DNA of 64,000 nucleotides from G025836975 sp040391135 (lineage in GTDB: Bacteria > Pseudomonadota > Gammaproteobacteria > Burkholderiales > Burkholderiaceae_B): NCBI GenBank assembly GCA_040391135.1, contig JBEBYL010000001.1, positions 248,001 to 312,000 of the forward strand, in the 5' to 3' direction. Below, piece by piece: positions 44,560 through 53,261 of the stretch (within the stretch, counting starts at the first letter, position 1; each line of letters opens with the position of its first letter). A program made the position numbers and the translations under genes. The notes beneath the pieces are model-generated. The model had not been told where the DNA came from. It worked only from the letters and a program-made list of their open reading frames with translations, and did no database searches.

Positions 44560-46098
44560 ATGAGCACATTCTGGGTGCGCTTCAAGCGCATGGTTTACCT
44601 GGTCCATCGATGGACGGGCGTGGCCGCGTGCGCGCTGATGGCGCTTTGGTTCCTTAGCGGCATCGTCATGCTGTTTGTCGGCTATCCCAAACTGATGCCT
44701 CTGGAGCGGCTGCACTCGCTGCCGGCGCTGCATGCCGGCGCTTGCTGCATACCGGTGGAGCAAGCGCTGCAACAGGCCGACAAGCCCGACGCCGTCCAGG
44801 AAATCGTGCTGACCTCGATCGCGGGCAAGCCCCACTATCGCCTGCGCCAGGGCAATGGCCGCTACTTGACCGTCGATGCCGCTACGGGCCGGTCCGAGGG
44901 GCTCGTCGACGGACAGCGGGCCCTGCTGGCGGCAAGCGCCTACTTTCCCGGCGATGAACCGTCGTATCGGGGAATGGTGGCGGAAGACCGCTGGACCCAC
45001 TCGGGATCGTTGAATGCCCATCGGCCCTTGCATCGCATTCAGATGAGCGATCCCGCCCACACGCTGCTTTATGTGTCATCCACGACGGGCCAGATCGTCA
45101 TGGATGCGCCGCGCGCCGAGCGGCTCTGGAACTATGTCGGGGCCTGGCTGCACTGGTTGTATATGTTTCGCGATCGCCCCGCCGACCCCGTCTGGTCCTG
45201 GATAGTCATTATCCTGTCCGCGGCAGGGGTGGTCGCGGCGGCAACCGGCACGCTGGCGGGATTATGGCGCTGGCGTTTCAGCCAGCCTTATAAATCCGGT
45301 TCCCATTCACCCTATCGAGCGGGGTATCTGCGCTGGCACCATCTGCTGGGCCTGGCTTTCGCCGCCATCACCTGCACCTGGATCTTCAGCGGCTTGATGT
45401 CGATGAATCCCCTTGCCGTCTTCGATGCCAAAGTACGGCCCAGTTTGGCGGCGTATCAGGGCGGTGCGCCAGGCGCCGAGCGGGTGGTGCTGGATGTACC
45501 CACGGCACTGTCCTTGCTGGAGCGGCAAGGCTTTCATGCGGTGGAAATCGAATGGCGCGTCCTGGCCGGAACGCCTTTCCTGCTGGCACGCGACGGCGGC
45601 AATTCGACCCGGCTGATTATCCAGGATGGAAATTCCGGCAAGGTCCTTGAGCAGTGGCCCGAAAATCTGCTGCTGAGGGCGGGCCGGCGTGCGATCGAAG
45701 CCCCGATGGCGTCGGCGCGATGGTTCTTTCAGTACGACCGGTATTATTTTCATCGCGATCAGGCATCGATGTACGGCGGCGCCGAGCGGCGCCTGCCGGT
45801 GCTGCGCATTGCATTCGAGAACAGCGACCGGACCTGGCTTTATCTGGACCCGCACACCGGCGGGATCGAACTGGCTTCCAGCGGGGCTCAGCGAACCGGC
45901 CGCTGGCTGTTCAATTTCCTGCACAGCTGGGACATGCCGTCCATGCTGCGGGCGGATGCGGCACGCAAGATTGCGTTGATCCTGTTCAGCATGGGTGGAG
46001 TGGCGTTAAGCGTGACCAGTATGGTGATCGCTTATGCACGCTTGAAGATATGGGCATCGCGCCTGCGCCGCAAGCGCGATGCCGCGGCGGCCGGATAA
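44560..46098 (+). CDS. PepSY-associated membrane protein
   Basis: A 512-residue inner-membrane protein with about four helices (near residues 14-40, 205-230, 265-290 and 470-495) and large periplasmic parts. The helices have conserved His residues (YLVHRWTGVAACALMALWF, LRWHHLLGLAFA, FLHSWDMP) like those in iron-reductase-type PepSY proteins such as FsrB/PiuB. It follows a TonB receptor and is likely to reduce or release the metal taken up by it, but this is inferred from context. GGAT precedes ATG 44560. A hairpin (46086-46111) forms at its 3' end. Confidence 0.82.
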   Translation: MSTFWVRFKRMVYLVHRWTGVAACALMALWFLSGIVMLFVGYPKLMPLERLHSLPALHAGACCIPVEQALQQADKPDAVQEIVLTSIAGKPHYRLRQGNGRYLTVDAATGRSEGLVDGQRALLAASAYFPGDEPSYRGMVAEDRWTHSGSLNAHRPLHRIQMSDPAHTLLYVSSTTGQIVMDAPRAERLWNYVGAWLHWLYMFRDRPADPVWSWIVIILSAAGVVAAATGTLAGLWRWRFSQPYKSGSHSPYRAGYLRWHHLLGLAFAAITCTWIFSGLMSMNPLAVFDAKVRPSLAAYQGGAPGAERVVLDVPTALSLLERQGFHAVEIEWRVLAGTPFLLARDGGNSTRLIIQDGNSGKVLEQWPENLLLRAGRRAIEAPMASARWFFQYDRYYFHRDQASMYGGAERRLPVLRIAFENSDRTWLYLDPHTGGIELASSGAQRTGRWLFNFLHSWDMPSMLRADAARKIALILFSMGGVALSVTSMVIAYARLKIWASRLRRKRDAAAAG

Positions 46099-46111
46099 GA
46101 AGCCGGCCGCC
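46086..46111. terminator. Possible terminator hairpin between convergent genes
   Basis: A perfect 9-bp stem GGCGGCCGG/CCGGCCGCC (46086-46094 with 46103-46111) at the stop of the PepSY gene, facing the minus-strand parvulin gene. No T-run follows, so termination is uncertain. Confidence 0.4.
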
Positions 46112-46120
46112 CGCCGTGAA

Positions 46121-46402
46121 TTAGTCTTCGCGGCTGGTGACTTCCACCAGGTGGTAGCCGAATTGCGTCTTGACGGGACCTTGCACCACATTGACGGGGG
46201 CGCTGAACACCACTTCGTCGAACTCCCTGACCATCTGGCCGGGGCCGAAAGTGCCCAGGTTGCCGCCATCGCGGCTGGAGGGGCAGCTGGAATTATCTTT
46301 TGCCACTTGGGCGAAATCCGCGCCGCCTTCAATTGCGGCTTTCAGTTCACTGCACTTTTCTTCGGTGGATACGAGGATGTGCCGGGCCGAGGCTTGTGCC
46401 AT
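46121..46402 (-). CDS. ppiC: Small parvulin-type peptidyl-prolyl isomerase (PpiC)
   Basis: A 93-residue single-domain parvulin without a signal peptide, so cytoplasmic. Family markers are ASARHILVSTEEKC with the active His, the CPSSRDGGNLGTFGPGQMVREFDEVVF core and QFGYHLVEVTSRED at the end with the second His. It catalyses cis-trans isomerisation of X-Pro bonds. Length matches E. coli PpiC (93). It is 47 bases downstream of the GntR gene on the same strand. Confidence 0.94.
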   Translation of the reverse strand: MAQASARHILVSTEEKCSELKAAIEGGADFAQVAKDNSSCPSSRDGGNLGTFGPGQMVREFDEVVFSAPVNVVQGPVKTQFGYHLVEVTSRED

Positions 46403-46449
46403 AAATAAGTACTCCTTCTTGAAAGAACCAACAGAGTAACCCAGGCCGA

Positions 46450-47223
46450 TTATGGCTTCAAATCGATTTCCAGCCGTATGCCATCGCCCCGGTAGACGAC
46501 TTCAGCGTAGTACAGGATGGTGTCGTCGGGCGCTTTGAACGTCCGCGTTACGTTGGCGATCGGAGCATCGACCGGTATGCCCAGCAAGGAGGCGGTCTCG
46601 GCATCCGCGGTCCCGATGCTGAGTGTTTGCCGGGCCTGCGCAATGTGCACCGAGGGGCTGGCCAGCATCAGCGGAATAACGGCCTGATTGCGAAATTTTT
46701 CCGGTGCCAGATTGAATACATGCTGGACGATGTACAGCGAAATCACGCAGTAAGGGCGGCCATTCAGGGAATGCAGCCGGCGCATGTGGATATAGTCGGG
46801 AGCCTGTCCCGGCGCTATGGGCAGCGCGCAGGGCGCGTCGTTGATCTGCAGGATGCGTGGCACCAGGGACCGGTAGGTCTGGGCAAGCGCCGACAACGAT
46901 GTTTCCAGCGGTGTGGTCTTGATCGGCGTGGCCGCTTGGGTAACGAATGTTCCTTGGCCCCGCTGACTGGACAGCAAGCCTTCCTGTACGAGCAATTGCA
47001 CGGCCTGCCTGGCAGTGGGGCGGGCGACTCCAAATTCCTCTGCCAGGCTGTGCAGCGACGGCAGCAGCTCGCCGGCAGGCCAGATGCCGCTTTCGACGCG
47101 TTGGCGCAGGCGGTCCGCAATCATGACATAGCGCGGAATCGGTCCCGCAGGCAGACGCTTGTGGTCGCCGCTGGCGGGAGAAGGAGGGTTTGGTTCCAAA
47201 CTGGACACTTCCGTATCGGTCAT
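46450..47223 (-). CDS. GntR-family regulator with UTRA domain (HutC type)
   Basis: A 257-residue transcription factor. The N-terminal winged helix has RYVMIADRLRQRVESGIWPAGELLPSLHSLAEEFGVARPTARQAVQLLVQEGLL (residues ~30-85) and a GTFV turn; residues ~110-255 are a UTRA effector domain ending YYAEVVYRGDGIRLEI. It is divergent from an enolase/dehydrogenase/Bug operon and should repress it until an acid effector binds. The start ATG 47223 lacks a strong ribosome site; TTG 47250 would add nine residues. Confidence 0.87.
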   Translation of the reverse strand: MTDTEVSSLEPNPPSPASGDHKRLPAGPIPRYVMIADRLRQRVESGIWPAGELLPSLHSLAEEFGVARPTARQAVQLLVQEGLLSSQRGQGTFVTQAATPIKTTPLETSLSALAQTYRSLVPRILQINDAPCALPIAPGQAPDYIHMRRLHSLNGRPYCVISLYIVQHVFNLAPEKFRNQAVIPLMLASPSVHIAQARQTLSIGTADAETASLLGIPVDAPIANVTRTFKAPDDTILYYAEVVYRGDGIRLEIDLKP

Positions 47224-47443
47224 GTGTGGCGAAGGAGCCTTGTCGCGCAAGGCGGCAATTTTTTATATGCGGGCTAGTGTAAGCCACATTGGGCAGCGGC
47301 TGAATTAACTTATAGTCATAAAGTATAGTATTATTTACTTATGTACTTTAAAATGTGATTTCTGTGCCGGCATCCATTTATGGATGCGAAGCGCGGCAGC
47401 CCGAAGTTCACATAACAACCGCCATTCTCCAGGAGGGCCAAGC
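47224..47443. promoter_or_regulatory. Divergent control region GntR/enolase operon
   Basis: A strongly AT-rich stretch (about 47300-47355) in a GC-rich context. It has AAAGTA/TACTTT (47321-47326 with 47345-47350) and repeated AGTA/TACT words that could be GntR half-sites. TATAGT (47325-47330) is a possible -10. Boxes are not certain. Confidence 0.5.
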
Positions 47444-48598
47444 GTGCGGCAGGAGCAAGAAACGAATACTTCATTTGAAATAGCCAGGATCGAGGCATTT
47501 GTCTTTCGCGCTCCCGCGGACCCGCCTGTACGCACTTCTTTCGGCATCATGCATAACCGGCCGGCACTCCTTATCCGCCTGACCGACCGCGATGGTGTGA
47601 CGGGCTGGGGGGAAGTCTGGTGCAACTTTCCCTCGGTCGGCGCGGATCACCGGGCCAGGCTGGTGGCCAGCACCTTGGCCCCCTTGCTATGCGGGCAGGC
47701 GTGGCCTTCTCCGCGGGCATGCTTCGATGCGTTGACCGCCCGCTTGCGCATCCTTGCCATCCAGTCCGGCGAACCCGGTCCCTTGGCTCAGATTATTGCG
47801 GGTGTGGACATCGCGGTGTGGGACATTCTGGGAAAGCGGGCTGGCCAGCCTTTATGGCGCCTGTTCGGTGGACGTCCCCGCGTCGCCGTCTATGCCTCCG
47901 GCATCAATCCGGACGATCCGCTGCGCATGGTGGAAGCGAAAGCCCGGGAAGGCTATGACGCGTTCAAGCTGAAAGTCGGATTCGACCCGAGGCAGGATAT
48001 CGAAAATGTAAATACAGTGCGGTCCGTGCTGGGGGCGGGCGGGACCTTGATGGTCGATGCCAATCAGGGCTGGAGCCCGGAGCAGGCCGGCGAAATGCTT
48101 GCCCGGCTGGAACCCTGCGACTTGACCTGGATAGAAGAGCCGGTCTCCGCCGATACGCCTTGGGCGGCTTGGAAATCGCTGTCCGAAGGCACATCCACCC
48201 GGCTGGCCGGAGGGGAAAACCTGCGCGGCGAAGACAGCTTCCGGGCAGCCGGCGATGAAGGCGGCTTGCGGGTAATACAGCCGGACCTGGGCAAATGGGG
48301 CGGCTTCAGCGGCTGCTTGCCGGTGGGGCGTTATGCGCAGCAGTCCGGGTTGTGGTTCTGTCCGCACTGGCTTGGGGCCGGTATCGGCTTGATGGCTTCC
48401 ATGCATCTGAAGGCGGCGCTGGGCGGCGCGGGCTATGTGGAAATCGATTCCAATCCGAATCCGTTGCGCGACATGCTGGCTCAGCCGGCTTTTGTCGTGG
48501 AAGGCGGAAGCGTTACCTTGTCCGATCGGCCGGGCCTGGGTGTTGAGCCCTTGCTGGACGAGGCGGGAAAGTATCTTGTTGCTGTGCCTTTGGACTGA
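47444..48598 (+). CDS. Mandelate racemase/muconate lactonising enzyme family (enolase superfamily)
   Basis: A 384-residue barrel enzyme. The base FKLKVG (K-x-K) is near residue 175, the three metal acids are in MVDANQGW, WIEEPV and GGENL, and the second half-site is QPDLGKWGG with the His of CPHWLGAGIG, the Asp-His pair of the mandelate-racemase subgroup. These enzymes abstract a proton next to a carboxylate, as racemases or sugar-acid dehydratases. The start is GTG 47444 because AGGAGGG is seven bases before it; an ATG farther upstream (47384) lacks such a site. It is followed after four bases by a dehydrogenase, so the pair probably dehydrates or racemises and then oxidises an acid. Confidence 0.87.
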   Translation: MRQEQETNTSFEIARIEAFVFRAPADPPVRTSFGIMHNRPALLIRLTDRDGVTGWGEVWCNFPSVGADHRARLVASTLAPLLCGQAWPSPRACFDALTARLRILAIQSGEPGPLAQIIAGVDIAVWDILGKRAGQPLWRLFGGRPRVAVYASGINPDDPLRMVEAKAREGYDAFKLKVGFDPRQDIENVNTVRSVLGAGGTLMVDANQGWSPEQAGEMLARLEPCDLTWIEEPVSADTPWAAWKSLSEGTSTRLAGGENLRGEDSFRAAGDEGGLRVIQPDLGKWGGFSGCLPVGRYAQQSGLWFCPHWLGAGIGLMASMHLKAALGGAGYVEIDSNPNPLRDMLAQPAFVVEGGSVTLSDRPGLGVEPLLDEAGKYLVAVPLD

Positions 48599-48602
48599 AA
48601 TC

Positions 48603-49550
48603 ATGCGCAATAGAATCGTTATCTCCGAATTCATGGATCAGGCCGCCGTCGACTGGCTGGGCGAGCGCTTCAGTGTGCATTATCAGCCCGACCTGCATGA
48701 GCGGCGCGACGCCCTGATCGAACTGCTGGCCGATGCCGACGCGCTGATTGTGCGCAACCGGACTCGCGTGGATGCGGATTTGCTTCAGCGGCAGACGCGG
48801 CTGAAGGCGGTGGGCCGTCTCGGTGTGGGTCTGGAAAACATCGACCTGGACGTCTGCCATAGCCAAGGGCTCGCCGTCATCCCCGCGATCGGCGCCAATG
48901 CGGCGGCCGTCGCTGAATACGTGGTGTGCTGCGCCATGCAATTGCTGCGTCCGGCCTACTGCTCTTCGCCGGAAGTGGCGAGCGGCGCCTGGCCGCGCGA
49001 CCGGCTTGCGAAGGGGCGCGAGATAGGCGGAAAGGTCCTGGGTATCGTGGGGCTGGGTTCTGTGGGGCGCATAACCGCAAACCTTGCGCAGGCAATCGGC
49101 ATGCGCGTCATCGCCTACGACCCGACACTGGACGGCGCGAACCCGGCGTGGAGCACGGTAAAGCGCATTGACGAGCTGGACGACGTTTTTCGCGATGCCG
49201 ATGTCGTATCGCTGCATGTGCCCCTGACCGCAAACACCAGAAACCTGGCCGATGCGCGGCGCCTTGGACTGATGCGCCAAGGCGGCATATTGATCAATGT
49301 GGCGCGCGGCGGCGTTGTCGATGAAGCAGCGTTGGCCAGGGCGCTGTCCAGTGGCCAACTGGGCGGCGCCGCGCTGGATGTCTATGACCAGGAACCCCTG
49401 CCTCCCGATTCGGTATTCGCGGGAGTGCCCAACCTGATACTTACCCCCCACATAGCGGGCGTCACCGCGGAATCGAACGTGCGCGTGTCTTTCTTCATTG
49501 CGCAGCACATTGCCGACCGTATTCACCAAATCCAAAACGAGGAGAAATGA
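48603..49550 (+). CDS. D-isomer-specific 2-hydroxyacid dehydrogenase
   Basis: A 315-residue NAD(P)-dependent enzyme. The motif GIVGLGSVGRITANLAQAIG is near residue 145, with catalytic Arg in INVARGGVVD, Glu in DVYDQEPLP and His in LTPHIAGVTAESN. It resembles the sulfolactate/phosphoglycerate dehydrogenase-like branch and is different from the CtBP-like enzyme at 3227. ATG 48603 follows the enolase-family stop by four bases. The end overlaps or touches the Bug gene (TGA 49548-49550), so all three are one operon. Confidence 0.88.
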   Translation: MRNRIVISEFMDQAAVDWLGERFSVHYQPDLHERRDALIELLADADALIVRNRTRVDADLLQRQTRLKAVGRLGVGLENIDLDVCHSQGLAVIPAIGANAAAVAEYVVCCAMQLLRPAYCSSPEVASGAWPRDRLAKGREIGGKVLGIVGLGSVGRITANLAQAIGMRVIAYDPTLDGANPAWSTVKRIDELDDVFRDADVVSLHVPLTANTRNLADARRLGLMRQGGILINVARGGVVDEAALARALSSGQLGGAALDVYDQEPLPPDSVFAGVPNLILTPHIAGVTAESNVRVSFFIAQHIADRIHQIQNEEK

Positions 49551-49552
49551 GG

Positions 49553-50515
49553 ATGAAGCTGAAAAAATTTGCCATGGCCGGACTGCTCATCGCGGGCAGC
49601 ATGACGGGTGCCCAAGCGGCGCAATGGCCGGACAAGCCGGTAACGATCGTGGTGCCGTATTCGGCAGGCGGAGGCACCGACTCGGTGGCCCGGCTGTTGG
49701 CGGAAAAGCTGACCCAACGCTGGGACCAGACGGTCGTGGTCACCAACAAGGATGGAGCCAGCGGAACGATAGGAGCCGCCTACGTCGCCAGGGCCAAGCC
49801 GGACGGCTACACCATCATGCTCTCGGCGACGGCGGAAGTCGTCATCAGCCAGCACATGATGGACAAGATGCCCTACGACCCCGAGACCGACCTGAAGCCG
49901 GTCACCTTGGCGGTAAAGCTGCCTTTCCTGCTGGTTTCCAATCCCAGCAAGCCCTATAAGACCACGGAAGAACTGGTGGCCTACGCCGCCAAGAATCCTG
50001 AAACGGTAACCTATGCTTCATCGGGCTCGGGCACGCCCCAGCATTTGGCCGCGGCGCTTCTGGAGCAGCTGAGCGGTACCAAGATGATGCATATTCCCTA
50101 TAAAGGGGTCGCCCCGTCCATCAGCGCGTTGCTGGCGGATCAGATCGACATTGGCTTCGTAGGCCTGCCTATCGGCTTGACCCATGTCAAGGCGGGCAAG
50201 CTGCACCCCATAGCGATATCTTCGAAGACGGCGTCGCCCACCGTACCGGATGTTCCACCGGTTTCGAAAACCAAAGGCCTGGAAGCCTTCGACCTGACGC
50301 AATGGTTCGGCATTTTTGTGCCGGGCGGCACACCGGACGACATCGTACAGAAGATACAGCAGGATATCGCCGCGGTGCTGCAACTGCCTGACCTGCGCGC
50401 CACGCTCGAAGGGCAGGGCGCGGAACCCAGCGGCATGCCGACGGCCGAGTTTGTCAAATTCGTACAGGCCGAGCGCGAGAAATTCGGCCGTATCGTCAAG
50501 GCGGCGAATCTGTAG
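49553..50515 (+). CDS. Bug-family (TctC-like) periplasmic receptor
   Basis: A 320-residue receptor with a signal peptide ending near residue 22 (GAQAAQ). Bug motifs are WPDKPVTIVVPYSAGGGTDSVARLLAEKL, NKDGASGTIGAAYVA, KPDGYTIML and HIPYKGVAPSISALL. ATG 49553 is preferred: GAGGAG ends eight bases upstream, whereas ATG 49547 is only two bases from it. It is the third gene of the GntR-controlled operon and should bind the acid used by the enolase-family enzyme. No TctA/TctB partner is near. Confidence 0.92.
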   Translation: MKLKKFAMAGLLIAGSMTGAQAAQWPDKPVTIVVPYSAGGGTDSVARLLAEKLTQRWDQTVVVTNKDGASGTIGAAYVARAKPDGYTIMLSATAEVVISQHMMDKMPYDPETDLKPVTLAVKLPFLLVSNPSKPYKTTEELVAYAAKNPETVTYASSGSGTPQHLAAALLEQLSGTKMMHIPYKGVAPSISALLADQIDIGFVGLPIGLTHVKAGKLHPIAISSKTASPTVPDVPPVSKTKGLEAFDLTQWFGIFVPGGTPDDIVQKIQQDIAAVLQLPDLRATLEGQGAEPSGMPTAEFVKFVQAEREKFGRIVKAANL

Positions 50516-50530
50516 CAAGGCGGTACACGC

Positions 50531-50552
50531 GAGCCCGCTCTCAGGCGGGCTC
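50531..50552. terminator. Hairpin after the Bug gene, inside the end of the VOC gene
   Basis: A perfect 8-bp stem GAGCCCGC/GCGGGCTC (50531-50538 with 50545-50552) and a 6-base loop, 16 bases after the receptor stop. No T-run. It includes the VOC stop codon on the other strand and could end both transcripts. Confidence 0.45.
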
Positions 50553-50918
50553 CGATATCTCGATCAGATTCAGGTCGGGATCGCGCAGATAAATCGAACG
50601 AATCGGGCCGGTAGCCCCAGTGCGCATGACCGGTCCTTCGATGACTTCAACGCCCTTGTTGCGTAGCGTGGCCAGCACCTCGTCCAGGGGACGGCTGGCA
50701 ATAAAACATAAATCGAGCGCGCCCGGGACCGGCGTATGCGCTTTCGGTTCGAACTCGCGCCCTTTTACATGCAAGTTTATTTTCTACCGGCCGAAACGGA
50801 AGGCTTTCCGGCCGTGGCCGAATGTCTCCAGCTGCATGCCCAGCAGATCGACGTAAAAGTGGACGCAGGCCTGTTCGTCCACCGTGGTTAAAACGAGATG
50901 GTCCAGATGGTCAATCAT
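50541..50918 (-). pseudogene. VOC (glyoxalase/bleomycin-resistance type) gene interrupted by an in-frame amber codon
   Basis: The frame from ATG 50918 to the stop at 50541 encodes a complete 125-codon VOC protein, except for codon 45, which is TAG (50784-50786 on the plus strand reads CTA). Before it come HLDHLVLTTVDEQACVHFYVD and GRKAFRFGR; after it KINLHVKGREFEPKAHTPVP and RSIYLRDPDLNLIEIS in the same frame. In relatives the position is Gln (CAG), so one C-to-T change explains the loss. No other damage was seen, so the mutation is recent or a sequence error. GGAG (in CAAAAAGGAGACCC) precedes the start. Intact members bind a metal and act in glyoxal removal, ring opening or resistance. Confidence 0.85.
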
Positions 50919-51254
50919 GAATGGGTCTCCTTTTTGAAAGGATAACGCGCCCGCATGGATTCCGCGGGTCCAATGCAAGCGGCAATCCTTTGCGTTCCAT
51001 GTCATGGTTTTCCCCTAATCTTTATGAGTGGAAAATTAGCGAACGGCATTTCTTCCCTATGTACTCATAGACAGATGCCGAAAAGCGAACGCAACTTCGC
51101 AATAATTCAATAGACACCCATGGCGGCTTAAGTAAGACTGATTCAAACGAAAAGCCGCAACATCAAGAGCAGGAAAGCGATGCGGCAACTAAGCGTTATC
51201 ACGTGAGCCCCATGGGCTTGTTTCCTATCGTTTATTTCCTTATTTGAGCTTCTC
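50919..51254. other. 336-base intergenic region, no gene recognised
   Basis: It lies between the divergent VOC remnant and the DapA-family gene. Two interlocked short inverted repeats are present: TTTTCC/GGAAAA (51008-51013 with 51030-51035) and CTAAT/ATTAG (51015-51019 with 51035-51039). The rest is less GC-rich than the genes and presumably holds the promoter of the gene at 51255. No coding signal was found. Confidence 0.6.
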
Positions 51255-52187
51255 ATGAATACAAACTACAGCAAGGCCCGCTACAAGGGCGTGTATCCGG
51301 TCGTCCCTACGATCTTCCACGAAAACGGCGAACTGGACCTGGAAGGGCAGAAGCGCTGCGTCGATTTCATGATCGATGCGGGCTCCGACGGACTGAGCAT
51401 ACTGGCCAATTTCTCGGAGCAATTCGCCATCAGCGATGAAGAGCGCCGTGTCTTGACCGAAACCATACTGAATCACGTTGCAGGCCGCCTTCCCGTCATC
51501 GTGACCACTTCACACTACAGCACTGATATCTGCAAGGCGCGCAACCAGCATGCGCTGGATCATGGCGCCGCCATGGTCATGCTCTTGCCTCCGTATCATG
51601 GCGCAACGATACGCTGCGGCGAAAACATGATCTTCGAATTCTTCGACCGCCTGTCCTCGTCCGTGAATATTCCCATCATGATTCAGGATGCGCCCATGAG
51701 CGGCGCCAATCTGACGGCTCCGTTCCTGGCACGGATGGCGCGCGAGATCGAGCATGTTTCCTACTTCAAGATCGAGATGCCCGGAACAGCCGGCAAGCTG
51801 AGAGAGCTGATACGCCTGGGCGGCGATGCCATCGAGGGTCCCTGGGACGGTGAGGAAGCCATCACGCTGCTGCCCGACCTGGACGCGGGCGCGACCGGTG
51901 CGATGACGGGTGGAGCCTATCCCGACGGCATCAAGCTGATTTTCGACGCCTACTTTTCGGGCGACCGCGAGCGGGCTGTGCATCTTTACCAGCAATGGCT
52001 GCTGCTGATCAACTACGAGAACCGCCAAAGCGGCATCCTGACCAGCAAGGCGCTCATGCAGGAAGGCGGCATCATCAAGTCCGCTACCGGACGCCATCCC
52101 TTCCCGGCCATGACGGAAGAAACCCGCGCCGGACTGATTGAAACCGCCAAAAGGCTGGATCCGCTGGTGCTGCGCTGGGGCAAGTAA
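51255..52187 (+). CDS. DapA-family lyase/dehydratase (2-keto-3-deoxy sugar-acid type)
   Basis: A 310-residue barrel of the dihydrodipicolinate synthase/N-acetylneuraminate lyase superfamily. The Schiff-base Lys is K172 in YFKIEMPG. The partner Tyr of true DapA (in LYNVPSRT) is not present; the equivalent reads MIQDAPMSG, which fits the branch that handles 2-keto-3-deoxy sugar acids (for example KDA dehydratase, KDG-type enzymes) and excludes lysine synthesis. It stands alone, convergent with a LysR gene. It could use the product of the sugar-acid dehydratase at 1498, although the two are 48 kb apart here. Confidence 0.82.
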   Translation: MNTNYSKARYKGVYPVVPTIFHENGELDLEGQKRCVDFMIDAGSDGLSILANFSEQFAISDEERRVLTETILNHVAGRLPVIVTTSHYSTDICKARNQHALDHGAAMVMLLPPYHGATIRCGENMIFEFFDRLSSSVNIPIMIQDAPMSGANLTAPFLARMAREIEHVSYFKIEMPGTAGKLRELIRLGGDAIEGPWDGEEAITLLPDLDAGATGAMTGGAYPDGIKLIFDAYFSGDRERAVHLYQQWLLLINYENRQSGILTSKALMQEGGIIKSATGRHPFPAMTEETRAGLIETAKRLDPLVLRWGK

Positions 52188-52195
52188 GCCTCGGC

Positions 52196-53152
52196 CTATG
52201 CCCCTGCTCCTTGCATCACGGGCTGCGCTCGTGATGCAAGGATGGCTTCGATCAGCAGTTTCGCCGCACGCGACAGATTATCCTGCTTGCGGGTTATCAA
52301 GCCGAATGGCTGCGAGCGTGACGGCAGGCGTATCGGCAGTATGGTGACGGCGCCATGGGCGGCAAAGAAGGCGGCGACGTCCGAGGGAATCAGCGCGACA
52401 AAGTCATCGCTGCCGCTGAGCATCGTGATGGTGACGAAGGTGGATGCCGTTTCGATCGGGCTCGTGAATGTATTGATGTCGGCGCGTTCCAGTTCTTGCT
52501 TCAGCAGGATATTAAGCGGCGAACGGTGCGGATAGGCCAGCCAGCGCGCATCCTTCAGGTCGGAAAGCGCCAGCTCCTTCTTTCGGGCCAGTGGATTGCT
52601 GTTCCCGGCCACGATCGAAACGTCCTCTTCAGCCAGATGGACATAATCGTAGTTGTCGGCGTGCTGGCTTACGCTGGTTCGCCCAATGACGATGTCCAGC
52701 TTGTCGCTGTTCAGCATGCCCAGCATCGTGGCGCTGGTGCTTTCATGGATCTCAACGACGATATCCTTGTTCACGCCGCATACCTTGATGACGGCGTCGC
52801 GCAGTATTTTCGGGACGCCGCCCATGATGACGCCCACCCGTATCCTGCCGCCCTGTCCCGTCTTGATTTCCGTCAGTTCGTCGGACAGCGCAATGACGTC
52901 CTTGCGGATGATATGGGCGTAATTGATGGCGCATTCGCCGAACTGGTTCGCATACAGGCCGTCGCGCCGGCGTTCAAACAGCGGGTCGCCCAGGATCAGT
53001 TCGGCTTCCCGCAAGGCTTTGCTGGCTGCGGATTGGGTCATGGACAGTTCCGCCGCCGCCTTGCGCAGCGAATTATGCTTGCCGATGGCAATGATCAAAT
53101 TAAGCTGCTTCAGCCGCAGGCGCCCAAACAGCGTATTTATATTTCCGGTCAT
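52196..53152 (-). CDS. LysR-family regulator (GbpR/galactose-binding type)
   Basis: A 318-residue LysR protein. The helix-turn-helix is in residues ~10-65 (RLRLKQLNLIIAIGKHNSLRKAAAELSMTQSAASKALREAELILG); the effector domain has RVGVIMGGVPKILRDAVIKV and FVALIPSDVAAFF. The branch resembles GbpR and other sugar-responsive LysR proteins. It is convergent with the DapA-family gene, 8 bases apart, and is the best candidate for its control. ATG 53152 is favoured over longer starts that read into the ung promoter. Confidence 0.87.
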   Translation of the reverse strand: MTGNINTLFGRLRLKQLNLIIAIGKHNSLRKAAAELSMTQSAASKALREAELILGDPLFERRRDGLYANQFGECAINYAHIIRKDVIALSDELTEIKTGQGGRIRVGVIMGGVPKILRDAVIKVCGVNKDIVVEIHESTSATMLGMLNSDKLDIVIGRTSVSQHADNYDYVHLAEEDVSIVAGNSNPLARKKELALSDLKDARWLAYPHRSPLNILLKQELERADINTFTSPIETASTFVTITMLSGSDDFVALIPSDVAAFFAAHGAVTILPIRLPSRSQPFGLITRKQDNLSRAAKLLIEAILASRAQPVMQGAGA

Positions 53153-53261
53153 CCAGGAGCCTTGTCGATTTCGATGGGATAAAGGTAAATGATACCCACG
53201 CAGGGGCGGGATCGTTTCGCGTCGCCCTGCGCGGCCAAGCGCTGTGCTAGCATTTAACACC

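Noticed and set aside
50784..50786. Reading the amber codon as a programmed pyrrolysine or other special codon
   Set aside because: VOC proteins have Gln at this place and there is no sign of special decoding; mutation or sequence error is simpler.
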